From an uncultured Clostridia bacterium (GTDB taxonomy: Bacteria > Bacillota > Clostridia > Christensenellales > Borkfalkiaceae): a stretch of DNA of 37,702 nt. The stretch is from assembly GCA_947625605.1 (NCBI GenBank), contig CANQOY010000012.1:1-37702 (forward strand), given 5' to 3'. A program made the position numbers and the translations under genes. Below, piece by piece: positions 25,598 to 33,497 of this stretch. Numbering within the stretch: position 1 is the first letter of the stretch; each line of letters starts with the position of its first letter. The notes under the pieces were generated by a model. It saw only the letters and a list, made by a program, of their open reading frames with translations, was not told the DNA's origin and made no database searches.

Positions 25598-26809
25598 TCA
25601 ATCGGCCTTTCCTGCCGCATATCCCGTCGCGAAGGCGATTTGGAGGTTGAATCCCCCCGTGAATGCGTCCGCATCGAGCACTTCGCCGCAAAAATACAGC
25701 CCGCGCACCTTCTTCGATTCCATCGTCTTGGGGTCGATCTCCGCGAGGGAGACGCCGCCGGAAGTGACGACGGCTTCCGAAAAGCCGCGAAGGCCCGCGA
25801 GCCTGACGGGAAATTGTTTGAGCGCAAGCAGGAGCCGTGCCCGCTCTTCGCGCGTTACGGAGTTCGCCCTCTTTTCGGGCGGGATCCGGGCATTGCGAAG
25901 AACAAGCAGGCTCGGTCCTGCCGGAAGAAGGCCGCGCATGACGTTCTTCATCTGTTCGTTCGCGCGCTCGCCGAGGTCGCGCAAGAGGCGTGTATCGAGC
26001 GTTTGGACGTCGAGCGCAGGCTTGAAGTCGATCCAAACCTCGGTTTTTTCGAGCGGCAGGCGGTTGATGAGCGCGGAGAGCGACAGTGCGAGCGGGCCGG
26101 AGATCCCGTAGTGCGTGAACAGAAGTTCCCCCTGCTCCCCGAAGATCTCTTTCCCCTCATGCCGCGCCGAAAGCGCGACGTTCTTCATGGTGACGCCCTG
26201 TGCCGCGGAAAGCCCCTCCGCCTCCAATCCCACCAAGGACGGAACGCGCGGGGTGACGGTGTGTCCGCACGCTTCGGCGAAGCGGTAGCCGTCGCCCGTG
26301 GAGCCAGTCGAGGGATAAGAGAGCCCGCCCGTCGCAACGATCACCGCGTCCGCGGGAAGTAGCTCCCCACCCGATATTATGCCACGCACAGTACTATGTA
26401 AAACGTCGATTTTTTCAACTTCGGTATGGAGACGGATGTCCACGCCCTGTTCGCGGCACGCCCTTTCCAGCGTCTTTGTCACGTCGCTCGCATGGTCGGA
26501 CGCGGGAAAGACGCGCCTGCCCCGCTCCACTTTGAGCGCGAGCCCGTACCGCTCCATGAGCTCCATGGTATCCGTGGGCGAGAAACGATAGATCGCGCCC
26601 GTGAGGAACTTCTGCCCGTGCACGACGTGGCGCAAAAATTCGTCGGGCGGGCAGTCGTTCGTGAGATTGCATCTCCCCTTTCCCGTAAGATAAATTTTCT
26701 TCCCGAGCTTTTCATTTTTTTCGAAGAGGATGACTTCGTGCCCGTGCACGGCTGCGGCATAGGCAGCCATGAGTCCCGCGGCGCCCCCGCCGACGACGAT
26801 TTTCCGCAT
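25598..26809 (-). CDS. HI0933/YhiN-family FAD-dependent oxidoreductase (BaiN-like)
   Basis: Flavoprotein of the family often annotated as aminoacetone oxidase or NAD(P)/FAD-dependent oxidoreductase. The dinucleotide-binding loop is VVGGGAAGLMAA (5-16), followed by KKIYLTGKGRCNLTN, the FAD motif VIVATGGLSYPSTGSTGDGY and a C-terminal GLYFCGEVLDADAFTGGFNLQIAFATGYAAG. Length 403 is standard. Physiological substrate unknown; members near cmk and plsC are common in Clostridia. GGAG lies 6 nt before the ATG. Residues 137-146 are encoded by AT-rich, otherwise rare codons (TTA CAT AGT ACT, later ATA ATA) that coincide with a copy of the dispersed repeat. Confidence 0.9.
   Translation of the reverse strand: MRKIVVGGGAAGLMAAYAAAVHGHEVILFEKNEKLGKKIYLTGKGRCNLTNDCPPDEFLRHVVHGQKFLTGAIYRFSPTDTMELMERYGLALKVERGRRVFPASDHASDVTKTLERACREQGVDIRLHTEVEKIDVLHSTVRGIISGGELLPADAVIVATGGLSYPSTGSTGDGYRFAEACGHTVTPRVPSLVGLEAEGLSAAQGVTMKNVALSARHEGKEIFGEQGELLFTHYGISGPLALSLSALINRLPLEKTEVWIDFKPALDVQTLDTRLLRDLGERANEQMKNVMRGLLPAGPSLLVLRNARIPPEKRANSVTREERARLLLALKQFPVRLAGLRGFSEAVVTSGGVSLAEIDPKTMESKKVRGLYFCGEVLDADAFTGGFNLQIAFATGYAAGKAD
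26372..26400 (-). repeat. Dispersed palindromic repeat, copy D, inside a coding sequence
   Basis: Minus-strand segment that aligns to copy A without gaps and agrees at 22 of 29 positions, including AGTACT and TGCGTG. It is read in frame as residues 137-146 of the HI0933-family protein, just before the ADAVIVATGG motif. Confidence 0.5.
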
Positions 26810-26830
26810 GATTTGCTCCGATATACGAAT

Positions 26831-26850
26831 GCGAGGGCGTTTGCCCTCGC
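26831..26850 (-). other. Intercistronic hairpin between oadA and the flavoprotein gene
   Basis: A perfect 8-bp stem (GCGAGGGC with GCCCTCGC) and a 4-nt loop 5 bp after the oadA stop. No T-run follows, so it looks like an mRNA processing or stability hairpin, allowing partial read-through to the flavoprotein gene. Confidence 0.55.
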
Positions 26851-26855
26851 GACGA

Positions 26856-28274
26856 TCACACGGGGTAGACCCCCGTCTTGGCGAGATCGGCGTCTACGCC
26901 TTCCCGCGCCGCCTTTCTCCACTTGAAGAAGTTCTCTGCCACCTCGGGGAAGGAAGCGTATGAGAGCACGTCCTCCTCCTGCGTGTAGTATCCCTTGGCG
27001 ACGACCTCTTGTTTGAGTTTCTCGTATTCGGGCGCAAGATCGTCCGCAGGGCGGTATGTGATGCGCTTTTCCCCTTTCAGCACTTTTTCCGCAACTTCCT
27101 CGTTGAGGGGCATGGGGACCTTTCCGTACTTCCCCGCGAAGAGATCGCGCGTCTCTTTGGTCACCATCTTATAGCGCTCCCCCGTGACGACGTTCAGCAC
27201 GGCCTGCGTGCCCACGATCTGCGACGAGGGCGTGACGAGGGGCGGATAGCCGCAGTCCCTCCTCACATTGGGGACTTCGGCGAGCACTTCCGCAAGTTTA
27301 TCCTCCTTTCCCGCCTTTTTGAGCTGGTTCATGAGGTTGGAGAGCATTCCGCCCGGGACCTGATAGAGGAGCGTATTGACGTCCACCTGCCGCACTTTCG
27401 GGTTGAGGGAGCCCTCCTTTTCCAGCTCGGCAGCGACCTTTTTGAAGTGCGCCGCGATGGGAATGAGACGATTCAGGTCGATGCCCGTGTCATACTCCGT
27501 CCCCTGCAAGGTGGCGACGAGCGCTTCGGTCGCGGGCTGCGACGTGCCGTTTGCGAGAGGCGAAAGCGCGGTATCGACAATGTCCACGCCCGCCTGGATA
27601 GCCATAATATTGACCATATCGCCCGTGCCCGTCGTGTTGTGGGTGTGCAGGTGCAGCTTTGTCTCCGGCCGCAGGGCGGCTTTGAGCGCCTTGACGAGCT
27701 CGAACGCCTGAAACGGCAGGAGCAGGTTGGCCATATCCTTGATGCAGATATTGTCCGCGCCCATGCTCTCGTACGTCTTGGCGAGGCCGACGAAGTAGCC
27801 GAGATCGTATGCGGGGCCCGTCGTATAGGAGATCGCCGCCTCGCAGACGCCGCCGCAAGCTGCGCCGTATTTCTTGATCGCCCTCATGGACGCTTCGATG
27901 TTGCGGGGATCGTTGAGCGCGTCGAACACGCGGATGACGCCGACGCCGTTCTCAAAGCACTTTTCGACGAGTTTATCCACGAGATCGTCCGCATAGTTGC
28001 GATAGCCGAGAAGATTCTGCCCTCTGAGGAGCATCTGGATCGGCGTCTTTTTGAGATATTTTTTGAGGGTGCGGAGGCGCTCCCACGGATCCTCGTTGAG
28101 GTAGCGCATGCAGGTATCGAACGTGGCCCCGCCCCAGCCTTCAAGGGAATAGTAGCCGACCTCATCGAGCTGCGCGAGCACGGGGATCATCTGCTCCGTA
28201 CGCATTCTCGTCGCCGCCTGCGATTGGTGCGCGTCCCGCAGGATGGTATCCATGATCATGACTTTCTTTGACAT
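26856..28274 (-). CDS. oadA: Oxaloacetate decarboxylase alpha subunit, carboxyltransferase only (OadA/PycB)
   Basis: Transfers the carboxyl group of oxaloacetate to biotin in the sodium-pump decarboxylase (or in a pyruvate carboxylase PycB role). The DRE-TIM barrel signature is MDTILRDAHQSQAATRMRT at the N-terminus, and the metal-binding HTHNTTGTGDM lies mid-barrel; the conserved carboxyltransferase domain follows. At 472 residues it lacks the C-terminal biotinyl domain of longer OadA; biotin is supplied by the separate carrier gene three positions upstream. The start MSKKVMIMD is chosen because GGAG lies upstream and the family begins there. Last gene of the decarboxylase cluster, 90 bp after oadB. 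Confidence 0.94.
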   Translation of the reverse strand: MSKKVMIMDTILRDAHQSQAATRMRTEQMIPVLAQLDEVGYYSLEGWGGATFDTCMRYLNEDPWERLRTLKKYLKKTPIQMLLRGQNLLGYRNYADDLVDKLVEKCFENGVGVIRVFDALNDPRNIEASMRAIKKYGAACGGVCEAAISYTTGPAYDLGYFVGLAKTYESMGADNICIKDMANLLLPFQAFELVKALKAALRPETKLHLHTHNTTGTGDMVNIMAIQAGVDIVDTALSPLANGTSQPATEALVATLQGTEYDTGIDLNRLIPIAAHFKKVAAELEKEGSLNPKVRQVDVNTLLYQVPGGMLSNLMNQLKKAGKEDKLAEVLAEVPNVRRDCGYPPLVTPSSQIVGTQAVLNVVTGERYKMVTKETRDLFAGKYGKVPMPLNEEVAEKVLKGEKRITYRPADDLAPEYEKLKQEVVAKGYYTQEEDVLSYASFPEVAENFFKWRKAAREGVDADLAKTGVYPV

Positions 28275-28364
28275 ATCGAAAACTCCTTGGTGCGGCGGGA
28301 GAACGGGCGTTCGTCCCCCTCCGCTTCGCCGCGAATCTGCGCGCGGCAAAAGATATTCGTTCGC

Positions 28365-29558
28365 TTATCCGAAGCAGGCCAAAAGCACGCCCGCGGCCAG
28401 CGCCGAGCCGATCACGCCCGCCACGTTGGGGCCCATTGCGTGCATCAGCAGGTGGTTGGAGGGATCGGCCTCTCTGCCGACGTCCTCGGAGATGCGCGCC
28501 GCCATGGGCACGGCGGAGACGCCCGCGGAGCCGATGAGCGGGTTGATCTTGCCCTTTGTGAGCTTGCACATGAGCTTTGCGGTGAGGAGGCCGCCGATCG
28601 TGCCGCAGTAGAATGCGACGACGCCGATCAGCATGATGAGAAGCGTCTGCGGCGCGAGGAAGATATCCCCCTTTGCCTTACAGCCCACAGCCACGCCGAG
28701 GAAGATCGTGATGGTATTGATGAGCCCGTTCTGCGCCTGCGAAGAGAGGCGCTCCACTACGCCCGAGACGCGGAAGAGATTGCCGAGCATGAGCATCCCG
28801 AGAAGCGGGATGGCGTCGGGCAGCAGGATCCCCACGACCAATGTTACGGCGATCGGGAAGATCACCTTCTCGACCTTGGAGACCTGACGGAGCGGCTTCA
28901 TGCGGATCATGCGCTCCTTCTTCGTGGTGAGCAGCCGCATGACGGGCTTTTGGATGAACGGGATGAGCGCCATGTACGAATAGGCCGCGATGGCGATCGT
29001 CGGGACGAGGTTCTCCGCAAGCATCTTGGAGACATAGATGGCCGTCGGGCCGTCCGCGCCGCCGATGATCGCGATGGCAGCGGCCTCCGCGCCCGAAAAT
29101 CCTCCGAGGATCGCCCCGAAGAGCGCAAGGAAGATGCCGAGCTGTGCGCCCGCGCCGATGAGCATGCTCTTGGGATTGGCGATGAGTGGGCCGAAGTCCG
29201 TCATCGCGCCGATGCCGAGGAAGATGAGCGGCGGGTAGATGACCTTATCCACGCCGTAGTAGAGATACCAAAAGAGGCCGCGGCTTCCGGGTTCCACCGC
29301 GTCAAAGGTGTGTTCCGCTCCGGCGGGGTACGTCCCCCAGAGCACGCGCTCGGCGCCGGGAATGTTGATGAGGAACATGCCGAATGCGATGGGCAAAAGA
29401 AGCATGGGCTCCGCCTTGAAGCGGATCGCCACAAAGAACAGGATCCCCGCAATGACGAGCATCACATAGTTCTGCCACGTCCCCTGCGAGAGCCCCATCG
29501 ACTCCCAGAGCCGCGAAAATATCCCTCCGATATCGAGGGCGATCATATTGTTTATCAT
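28365..29558 (-). CDS. oadB: Sodium-pumping decarboxylase beta subunit (OadB/MmdB/GcdB)
   Basis: Integral membrane subunit that decarboxylates carboxybiotin and exports sodium ions. Its 397 residues contain about ten hydrophobic helices and the family motifs GIGAMTDFGPLIANP, GAEAAAIAIIGGADGPTAIYVS (with the conserved Asp) and GNLFRVSGVVERLS. The ATG is 6 bp after the biotin-carrier stop, so translation is coupled; only a weak GGAT precedes it. Oad, Mmd and Gcd beta subunits cannot be distinguished by eye, so the substrate depends on the alpha subunits beside it. Confidence 0.95.
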   Translation of the reverse strand: MINNMIALDIGGIFSRLWESMGLSQGTWQNYVMLVIAGILFFVAIRFKAEPMLLLPIAFGMFLINIPGAERVLWGTYPAGAEHTFDAVEPGSRGLFWYLYYGVDKVIYPPLIFLGIGAMTDFGPLIANPKSMLIGAGAQLGIFLALFGAILGGFSGAEAAAIAIIGGADGPTAIYVSKMLAENLVPTIAIAAYSYMALIPFIQKPVMRLLTTKKERMIRMKPLRQVSKVEKVIFPIAVTLVVGILLPDAIPLLGMLMLGNLFRVSGVVERLSSQAQNGLINTITIFLGVAVGCKAKGDIFLAPQTLLIMLIGVVAFYCGTIGGLLTAKLMCKLTKGKINPLIGSAGVSAVPMAARISEDVGREADPSNHLLMHAMGPNVAGVIGSALAAGVLLACFG

Positions 29559-29564
29559 ATCGCT

Positions 29565-29918
29565 TTATCCGATGACGGCGAGAAGCGCGTCCGACTCCAC
29601 ATTGGCGCCCTTCGCCACATGGAAAGTCACTTTTCCGTCGCAGGGGGCGGTGATATCGTTGTCCATCTTCATTGCTTCGAGGACGAGGATGGGCTGATCC
29701 TTTTTCACGGACGCGCCGCTGTCCACGAGCAGATTTTTGATGAGCCCGGGGAAGGGCGAGAGCACTTTGGTCCCCTTTGCGGTCTGTGCGGGCGCGGGTG
29801 CGGATGTGGCCGCAGGCGTGTCCGCCGTGAAGCCGATTTGGGCCCTGTTTTCCGCGTCGACCTCTTCCACGCCGACCTCGTATTGTTTTCCGTCTACCGT
29901 AATGATGAAATTTCTCAT
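29565..29918 (-). CDS. Biotin carboxyl carrier subunit of the decarboxylase
   Basis: A 117-residue biotinyl protein. The biotin-attachment lysine is K84 in LEAMKMD, within a C-terminal lipoyl/biotinyl fold that begins with KVLSPFPGLI. The first 30 residues form a small beta motif (FIITVDGKQYEVGVEEV) seen in MmdC/GcdC carriers, and an Ala/Pro/Thr linker joins the two. The free-standing carrier explains why the OadA here has no biotin domain. It lies between oadG and oadB with short gaps. Confidence 0.95.
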   Translation of the reverse strand: MRNFIITVDGKQYEVGVEEVDAENRAQIGFTADTPAATSAPAPAQTAKGTKVLSPFPGLIKNLLVDSGASVKKDQPILVLEAMKMDNDITAPCDGKVTFHVAKGANVESDALLAVIG

Positions 29919-29940
29919 AATCCGACTCCTTATTCCTTGT

Positions 29941-30264
29941 TCAAAGTCTCCTGATCCTTCTTACAACAAACTCGCATTTGGGCTGTTCCGCTTCCAGATA
30001 GACCGCAAGCGCGGCGGTGATGGCGGCGACGACTTCGGGTGAGACCGTCTCCGCATCGGGCGGCGCGGGGATCTCGCCGGGTTCGGGGCCGCGCTCCGCC
30101 TTCTTCTTTTTGCGGCGGTCCGTCCGTTGCATGACGAACCCGACGAGCATGAGAATGCCGATGAGCAGCGCGATGCCGAGAAAGACGAAGATCAGGCCGA
30201 AGATTGCGTAAAACGCGCCCTCTCCGGGATCGAATTTGAACCAACTATCCAAAAGGTTGACCAT
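29941..30264 (-). CDS. oadG: Sodium-pump decarboxylase gamma/delta subunit (OadG/MmdD-like)
   Basis: A 107-residue single-pass membrane protein: helix at about 17-44 (AFYAIFGLIFVFLGIALLIG...), a basic stretch (RTDRRKKKK), a Pro/Glu linker and the C-terminal motif SPEVVAAITAALAVYLE typical of OadG/MmdD. It assembles the cytoplasmic subunits on the membrane beta subunit. 9 bp after the carboxyltransferase gene, 22 bp before the biotin carrier. Confidence 0.88.
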   Translation of the reverse strand: MVNLLDSWFKFDPGEGAFYAIFGLIFVFLGIALLIGILMLVGFVMQRTDRRKKKKAERGPEPGEIPAPPDAETVSPEVVAAITAALAVYLEAEQPKCEFVVRRIRRL

Positions 30265-30273
30265 ATCCGCTCC

Positions 30274-31614
30274 TTACCGCACCGTCTGCAACGCGGCGAT
30301 CAGATATTGTTTGAGGAACTGCGGCTCGATGATATCGTCGAGATATCCGCCCTTTGCCGCATGGAAGGGATCGGCGTGTTCGTCCGCATAGACGGCGGCC
30401 ACCATGGCTTCGTCCCGCCCCGCAAATTCGATCTGCGCGCCAGCTGCGCTCTCAAATAGGGAGATGTGCGAAGTCGCAAGCGCAAAGGTGAAATCGAAGC
30501 CCGCGGATTTTGCGGCGAACAGGGAATAGCCGAGCCCCACCGCACTGCCCGTGACGACGGAGATCTTCCTTTCCACGGCGCCGAGCGCGGCGAGAAAGGC
30601 GCTTATGCCGCCGAGCAGTCCGCCGTTCTGCGCCTGCGCGGTCTCCTCCGCGCCGAGGCAGTCGACGAAAAAGAGCGCGGGCAGCTTCCACGCTGCGGCA
30701 AATTGCAGGAAGTTCGCGATCTTCGCGAGATTACCCGCATTGAGACGCACGCGGTCCATCGCCACGGCGGCGACGGGGATCCCGCCCAAACGCGCGAGCA
30801 CGGTGCGGACTTCGGGACAGGCGTTCGCGCCGACCTCGACCCCCTCTTCGAGCAGGGAGAGGACGGTCTTTGCGTCCTGCGACGCGTTGAGGGACGGGCA
30901 GGGCTCGTTGAGCTCCGCCTCCTTCACCGCGCCTCCGACCAGATCCGCAATGCGCAGGACCGTGGACGCGGCTTCGCGCAAGTCCTTGACGGGGATCGCG
31001 GGAAGATTTCCGCGGGAGAGCGCACCATAGCCGCATATCTCCGCCGCGGGGACATTCTTCCCCGCCTTCGCCGAGAGGACGAAGGGTGAGGAGAGCGCGA
31101 GCGTCGCCCTCTCCGTGAAAAACACAAAATCCGCGATCGCGGCAAGCGCGGCGGAGGAGCCGTAGACCTCGCCGTCGAGAATGGCAAACTGCAACACCTT
31201 GCCTTTGAGGCCGTTTGCGGCCGCGAGAAGCTCCGCAATGCCTTCGAGCACGTTGACGCCCTCTCCCACGCGCACGCCCTGCGAGTGGAGAAGATACACG
31301 ACGGGCACGCCGCTCTTTTCGGCCGCACGGAGCGTTTTGACCATCTTTTCGCAATTCGCTTTGGAAAGGCCGCCGTAGCTCACCGCAAAGTTCTGCGCAA
31401 CGAGATAGAAGGGAACGCCGCCGACGGTCGCAAAGCCCGTCACGACCCCCTCTCCCTGCGCTTCCTCGTTCCAGAGATCGCTCTTGGAGAAGGCAAAGGC
31501 CGCGAGTTCGACGAAGCTGTTTTCGTCCGCAAACTCCGCGATCGCGGCGCGGACGTCCTCGCCCGCGCGTTTGAGCGCGTCCCTCCGCTCTCTGAGCGCA
31601 TCAATTCGATCCAT
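30274..31614 (-). CDS. Divergent carboxyltransferase (MmdA/PccB-like) subunit
   Basis: First gene of the decarboxylase cluster, in the position where MmdA (methylmalonyl-CoA decarboxylase alpha) usually stands. The crotonase-like carboxyltransferase fold is recognisable (SFVELAAF, GVVTGFATVGGVPFYLVAQNFAVSYGGLS), but the acyl-CoA motifs have drifted: the usual DSGGARIQEG is HSQGVRVGEG, and the second half has GSAVGLGYSLFAAKSAG where PccB-type enzymes have a GGAY motif. At 447 residues it is shorter than the roughly 510 of MmdA. Start MDRIDALRERR follows GAGGTG. It may use a different acyl-CoA or have lost activity. Transcribed from a promoter 40-70 bp upstream. Confidence 0.8.
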   Translation of the reverse strand: MDRIDALRERRDALKRAGEDVRAAIAEFADENSFVELAAFAFSKSDLWNEEAQGEGVVTGFATVGGVPFYLVAQNFAVSYGGLSKANCEKMVKTLRAAEKSGVPVVYLLHSQGVRVGEGVNVLEGIAELLAAANGLKGKVLQFAILDGEVYGSSAALAAIADFVFFTERATLALSSPFVLSAKAGKNVPAAEICGYGALSRGNLPAIPVKDLREAASTVLRIADLVGGAVKEAELNEPCPSLNASQDAKTVLSLLEEGVEVGANACPEVRTVLARLGGIPVAAVAMDRVRLNAGNLAKIANFLQFAAAWKLPALFFVDCLGAEETAQAQNGGLLGGISAFLAALGAVERKISVVTGSAVGLGYSLFAAKSAGFDFTFALATSHISLFESAAGAQIEFAGRDEAMVAAVYADEHADPFHAAKGGYLDDIIEPQFLKQYLIAALQTVR

Positions 31615-31657
31615 ATTCACCTCTTTCCGCAAAAAACACCAATTTCTACCACATATC

Positions 31658-31685
31658 ATTATACTCAATCGCCGCGGAAAATCAA
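31658..31685 (-). promoter_or_regulatory. Promoter of the decarboxylase cluster
   Basis: Minus-strand TTGATT (31680-31685) and TATAAT (31658-31663) with a 16-bp spacer; the leader of about 37 nt contains the GAGGTG ribosome binding site. Confidence 0.75.
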
Positions 31686-31726
31686 GAAAATTTCATGCGA
31701 TTTTATCAACATTTTCCGCGGCCGGA

Positions 31727-31767
31727 ATAAAAAACAAAGGCCGCCCCCGCATGCGGAGCGACCCTTT
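31727..31767 (-). terminator. Terminator after the VTT-family gene
   Basis: Imperfect long hairpin on the minus strand (outer pairs AAAGG/CCTTT, inner CCGCA/TGCGG) followed by GTTTTTTATT, about 10 bp after the stop codon. Confidence 0.65.
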
Positions 31768-31776
31768 GCGCTTTTG

Positions 31777-32796
31777 TTATTTTCCGCCGTCCTCGTCCTT
31801 TTTTTGTACACCCTTTGAGACGAGGGAGCCGTCGGGACCGACGACGTCGATGGTAAATTCTCCCTCCTTGGGCTTTTCCTCGACGCGCGTCTCCCGATGG
31901 AACTTCTTCTGGAACCAATTCAGGATGGCGTCCGATTTTTTATAGAGAAATACGAAGAGGACGATGATGAGGGCGATGAGGACCGCCCAAATGAGGATCC
32001 CCCACCATGTATTGAACGGGATGAGGGTCACCGAATAGCTCGTCGTGAAGATCGCGAGAACGCGCGAGATGGCGATGACGGCGAGGAAATACCAGATGGA
32101 CATGGACGACATGCCCGCGACGAAGCAGAGGACGTCGTCCGGAAAGACGGGCAAGAGGAACATTGCCGTCAAGAGCAGCTTATCCTTGCCCTTGATCTTC
32201 TTCATCCACTTTTCGAGCGTCTCCTTTCCCACGAGCCATGAGACGACGCGCGTCCCCGCGTACCTGCCCACGAGAAAGGCGACGAGCGAGCCGACGACGA
32301 TGCCGAGGAGGCTGAGCAGGCTGCCCGTCAGAGGGCCGAACAGCGCGGCGCCCGCCACGACGGTCACCGTGCTCGGAATGGGCAGGATGACGACCTGCAA
32401 GAATTGCAGTACGGTAAACACGACGCTCATCCAGCTTCCCGAGCGCTCCAAATAGGCTTCAAGACGCTCTTGGTCGCGCATGACCTCGAAGAATCCCGTG
32501 CGGATGAGCGCATAGAGGATCGCGGAAAAGAACACGGCCATCACATAGGCGGTGATGCACGCCTTATAGACGATCTCCTTGCGCAAGAAGTAAAAGACGA
32601 GGTCGGTCGCGCACAGGGCGGCGTTGAGGACGCTCGCGCCGATCACGGCGAGCAGGAAGTACGTCTCTCCCCACGCGGCGCGGAAGCGCATGAGCGAGAG
32701 CACGAGAAAGACCTCCGTCGCCGCGGCGGCGAGGACGATCAGAATTGTGTGCGCCGCGCGCCATGCGGCGACGGGTTGTGTTCTCTCTTGCGGCAT
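31777..32796 (-). CDS. VTT/TVP38 (SNARE-associated) family membrane protein
   Basis: Polytopic membrane protein of 339 residues. An N-terminal region with three helices (residues 1-105) precedes the VTT domain: VVAGAALFGPLTGSLLSLLG and VVGSLVAFLVGRYAG, then LLPVFPDDVLCFVAGM, the acidic re-entrant motif of the family. A C-terminal helix is followed by a basic and acidic cytoplasmic tail. Members of the wider DedA/VTT group have been linked to lipid scrambling or carrier-lipid recycling; which applies here is unknown. No ribosome binding site is seen, and a TATACT box lies 14 bp before the ATG, so the leader may be very short. Confidence 0.85.
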   Translation of the reverse strand: MPQERTQPVAAWRAAHTILIVLAAAATEVFLVLSLMRFRAAWGETYFLLAVIGASVLNAALCATDLVFYFLRKEIVYKACITAYVMAVFFSAILYALIRTGFFEVMRDQERLEAYLERSGSWMSVVFTVLQFLQVVILPIPSTVTVVAGAALFGPLTGSLLSLLGIVVGSLVAFLVGRYAGTRVVSWLVGKETLEKWMKKIKGKDKLLLTAMFLLPVFPDDVLCFVAGMSSMSIWYFLAVIAISRVLAIFTTSYSVTLIPFNTWWGILIWAVLIALIIVLFVFLYKKSDAILNWFQKKFHRETRVEEKPKEGEFTIDVVGPDGSLVSKGVQKKDEDGGK

Positions 32797-32871
32797 AGGC
32801 AGTTACTTATAGTATATACGCATCTCGGAGGAAATATAAGCGAAGAGGCCGCGGCTGTACATGGCGGTGCG

Positions 32872-33309
32872 TCAATCCTTGGGGATCGCGGCCCGCGCGA
32901 GTGCATCGCAGCGGTTGTTGAGCTCGTCGTCCGCATGGCCCTTTACCTTGCGGAAGCAGACGTCGTGGATGCGGGTGAGCGCAAGCAGCCTCTGCCACAA
33001 GTCCGTGTTGAGGACGGGCTTGTGATCGGCTTTCCGCCAGCCCGTGCGCTCCCATTCCAAGATCCATCCCTCTTCGAAGGCGCGCACGGTGTAGGCCGAA
33101 TCGCTGCAAATCGTGACGGCGCAGGGATATTTGAGGCGTTCGAGCCCGGCGATCGCCGCCATGAGTTCCATGCGGTTGTTCGTCGTCTCCCGCTCCCCCC
33201 CGGAGAGTTCGAGCCGATGCGGCCCGTACAGCAAAACGCACCCCCAGCCCCCGGCTCCCGGATTGCCCGAGCACGCGCCGTCGGTATACAGCGTGACCTG
33301 CTTTTTCAT
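32872..33309 (-). CDS. rnhA: Ribonuclease HI
   Basis: Degrades the RNA strand of RNA-DNA hybrids. The catalytic carboxylates are D10 ([11 protein letters not shown]), E48 (NRMELMAA), D70 (SDSAYT) and D135 (NRCDALAR), with H125 in KGHADD. Length 145 is typical, without an N-terminal hybrid-binding domain. The start [11 protein letters not shown] is chosen because AAGGAAG directly precedes it; upstream in-frame codons enter the region divergent from tRNA-Trp. About 75 bp separate it from the VTT gene downstream. Confidence 0.96.
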   Translation of the reverse strand: MKKQVTLYTDGACSGNPGAGGWGCVLLYGPHRLELSGGERETTNNRMELMAAIAGLERLKYPCAVTICSDSAYTVRAFEEGWILEWERTGWRKADHKPVLNTDLWQRLLALTRIHDVCFRKVKGHADDELNNRCDALARAAIPKD

Positions 33310-33349
33310 ACTTCCTTTTTCTTTTTCCATATTTTTTCCGAAAAAATTC

Positions 33350-33378
33350 TTGACGGACGGCAAAGAATGGTATATAAT
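33350..33378 (+). promoter_or_regulatory. Promoter of tRNA-Trp
   Basis: TTGACG (33350-33355) and TATAAT (33373-33378) with a 17-bp spacer, ending 13 bp before the tRNA. Confidence 0.92.
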
Positions 33379-33391
33379 ATGTAAGGCGCAC

Positions 33392-33466
33392 AGGGGAGTA
33401 GTTCAATGGTAGAGCAACGGTCTCCAAAACCGTCTGTTGCGTGTTCGAGTCGCGTCTCCCCTGCCA
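33392..33466 (+). tRNA. tRNA-Trp (anticodon CCA)
   Basis: 75 nt including an encoded 3' CCA. The acceptor stem AGGGGAG pairs with CTCCCCT; the D-loop carries AATGGTAGA, the anticodon loop CTCCAAA places CCA at 33424-33426, and the T-loop is TTCGAGT. Followed at once by its terminator. Confidence 0.97.
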
Positions 33467-33467
33467 A

Positions 33468-33497
33468 AACAGTCTACGCACGCGTAGGCTGTTTTTT
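33468..33497. terminator. tRNA-Trp terminator, also usable by coaE
   Basis: AACAGTCTACGC pairs with GCGTAGGCTGTT (one T-G pair); six T follow on the plus strand and TTTT on the minus strand. The coaE stop codon abuts it. Confidence 0.85.
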
